Shown piece by piece: positions 6,072 through 6,655 of a DNA stretch of 6,655 nucleotides. The position numbers and the translations under genes were made by a program. The notes under the pieces are model-generated. The model saw only the letters and a list, made by a program, of their open reading frames with translations, ran no database searches and was not told where the DNA came from. Source of the DNA: Bacillota bacterium. Its GTDB lineage: Bacteria > Bacillota > DTU030 > DUMP01. Every line of letters begins with the position of its first letter. Position 1 is the stretch's first letter. The DNA lies in the NCBI GenBank assembly GCA_012735455.1, contig JAAYHG010000024.1:1-6655 (forward strand), in the 5' to 3' direction.

Positions 6072-6108
6072 AATACCCCCTGGTTTTCCTTCCTTTACCA
6101 GGAGTATT
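6072..6108 (-). promoter_or_regulatory. hairpin occluding the yaaL ribosome binding site, or recR terminator
   Basis: On the minus strand AATACTCCTGGT (6097-6108) pairs with ACCAGGGGGTATT (6072-6084): about 12 pairs with one bulged base, around a 12-base loop containing AAGGAAGG. The 3' arm contains the GGGGG that would be the yaaL ribosome binding site and runs into TTTTG. It could be a weak terminator after recR or a structure lowering yaaL translation; the short T run makes the terminator reading less convincing. Confidence 0.5.
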
Positions 6109-6134
6109 TCCAGTCTTAGTTGGGTAAATACATC

Positions 6135-6164
6135 GCCGCCAGAATCAAGCAGGATCGTGGCGGC
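6135..6164 (-). repeat. inverted repeat (hairpin) between recR and yaaL
   Basis: GCCGCCA (6135-6141) and TGGCGGC (6158-6164) are perfect 7-bp inverted arms. Three further pairs (6144-6146 with 6153-6155) form inside after a two-by-two internal loop, leaving a six-base apical loop. No T run follows on either strand, so it is not an obvious terminator. Strand is given as that of the surrounding transcript. Function unknown. Confidence 0.45.
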
Positions 6165-6216
6165 ATTGTCAACGGGTCTTGGTTCTTAGCCATCCTCCGG
6201 TACAGCGTCTCCGCTC

Positions 6217-6655
6217 TTACAACTCCCGACGGCCTTCAAGGGCGTTGGCCAGGGTCTCTTCGTCCGCATACTCCAGGTCTCCGCCCACCGGCAAACCATG
6301 GGCCAGTCTGGTCACCTTAACCCCCAGCGGTTTTAAAAGACGGGCCAGGTAGGTGGCTGTGACCTCACCTTCCACGTTCAGATCCGTGGCGAGGATGACT
6401 TCTTTGACTTCCCCTGATTGCAGGCGCTGAACGAGTTCTTTTACCCTAAGTTCGGCCGGACCAATGCCCTCCATAGGCGAGATGGCTCCGCCCAAGACAT
6501 GGTAGAGCCCCTTAAACTCACGAGTTTTCTCCAGGGCCACCACGTCCCTTGGTTCCTGCACCACACAGATTACGCTTCGGTCCCGTCCGGAACTAGAACA
6601 TAAACTACAAGGATCGGAAACAGCCAGGTTGCCACAGACAGAACAGTGCCTGACC
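6217..6655 (-). CDS. recR: recombination mediator RecR, N-terminus beyond window
   Basis: RecR acts with RecO (and RecF) to load RecA at single-stranded gaps during recombinational repair. The visible part is 145 residues plus stop; the family is about 198-200 residues, so roughly the first 50, including the helix-hairpin-helix region, lie outside the window. The fragment opens in the zinc finger, with cysteines in a CxxC-x8-CxxC arrangement (CSVC, then CSLC). The Toprim domain follows: [13 protein letters not shown], then the loop [15 protein letters not shown], then [15 protein letters not shown]. The end, [14 protein letters not shown] then ALEGRREL, is the classic RecR C-terminus. The reading frame is open to the right edge; a GTG at 6564 inside the Toprim domain is not the real start. 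The gene precedes yaaL and bofA, as in B. subtilis. Confidence 0.97.
   Translation of the reverse strand, partial: VRHCSVCGNLAVSDPCSLCSSSGRDRSVICVVQEPRDVVALEKTREFKGLYHVLGGAISPMEGIGPAELRVKELVQRLQSGEVKEVILATDLNVEGEVTATYLARLLKPLGVKVTRLAHGLPVGGDLEYADEETLANALEGRREL

Noticed and set aside
6143..6172. A perfect TTGACA (-35 box) in the recR-yaaL spacer.
   Set aside because: The hexamers at 17-18 bases downstream (CTTGAT or TTGATT) match the -10 consensus at only three of six positions, and the region is occupied by a hairpin.
6117..6194. A 25-codon open frame between recR and yaaL (ATG preceded by GGAGG).
   Set aside because: The GGAGG directly abuts the ATG with no spacing, the frame crosses a hairpin, and the predicted peptide matches nothing I recognise.

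Overview
The window looks like a chromosomal core segment of an anaerobic, endospore-forming member of the Firmicutes (Clostridia or a related class). The evidence is a BofA homologue, which controls sigma-K in sporulation; strong AGGAGG-type ribosome binding sites with some GTG starts; and the order recR - yaaL (DUF2508) - bofA - Orn/Lys/Arg decarboxylase - tmk. That order matches the well-known recR-yaaL-bofA ... yaaO-tmk neighbourhood of Bacillus subtilis. The composition is moderately GC-rich. I cannot name a genus or species from the sequence alone.

Every gene lies on the minus strand, so transcription runs from high to low coordinates. Read in that direction, the window holds: the C-terminal three quarters of RecR (cut by the right edge); a spacer of about 150 bases with two hairpins, the second overlapping the ribosome binding site of the next gene; a DUF2508/YaaL protein; BofA behind a possible mother-cell (sigma-E-like) promoter; a clear housekeeping promoter followed by a leader of about 200 bases that contains an intrinsic terminator; the four-gene operon porC-porD-porA-porB; an intrinsic terminator; a PLP-dependent Orn/Lys/Arg decarboxylase; and the N-terminal 163 residues of thymidylate kinase (cut by the left edge).

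The por operon encodes a complete four-subunit 2-oxoacid:ferredoxin oxidoreductase, most likely for pyruvate. PorA and PorB form the thiamine-diphosphate catalytic core, PorC is the gamma subunit, and PorD carries two [4Fe-4S] clusters. Together they make acetyl-CoA, CO2 and reduced ferredoxin, or run in reverse. The flanking genes (DNA repair, sporulation control, amino-acid decarboxylation, dTTP synthesis) have unrelated jobs and appear to be neighbours by conserved synteny.

The least ordinary part is the por leader. The only convincing promoter lies upstream of an intrinsic terminator, and the rest of the leader has several mutually exclusive pairings, one involving the porC ribosome binding site. 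This suggests attenuation, a short RNA, or both. I saw no phage, transposon, CRISPR, tRNA or rRNA sequence, and nothing that amounts to a wholly new system.
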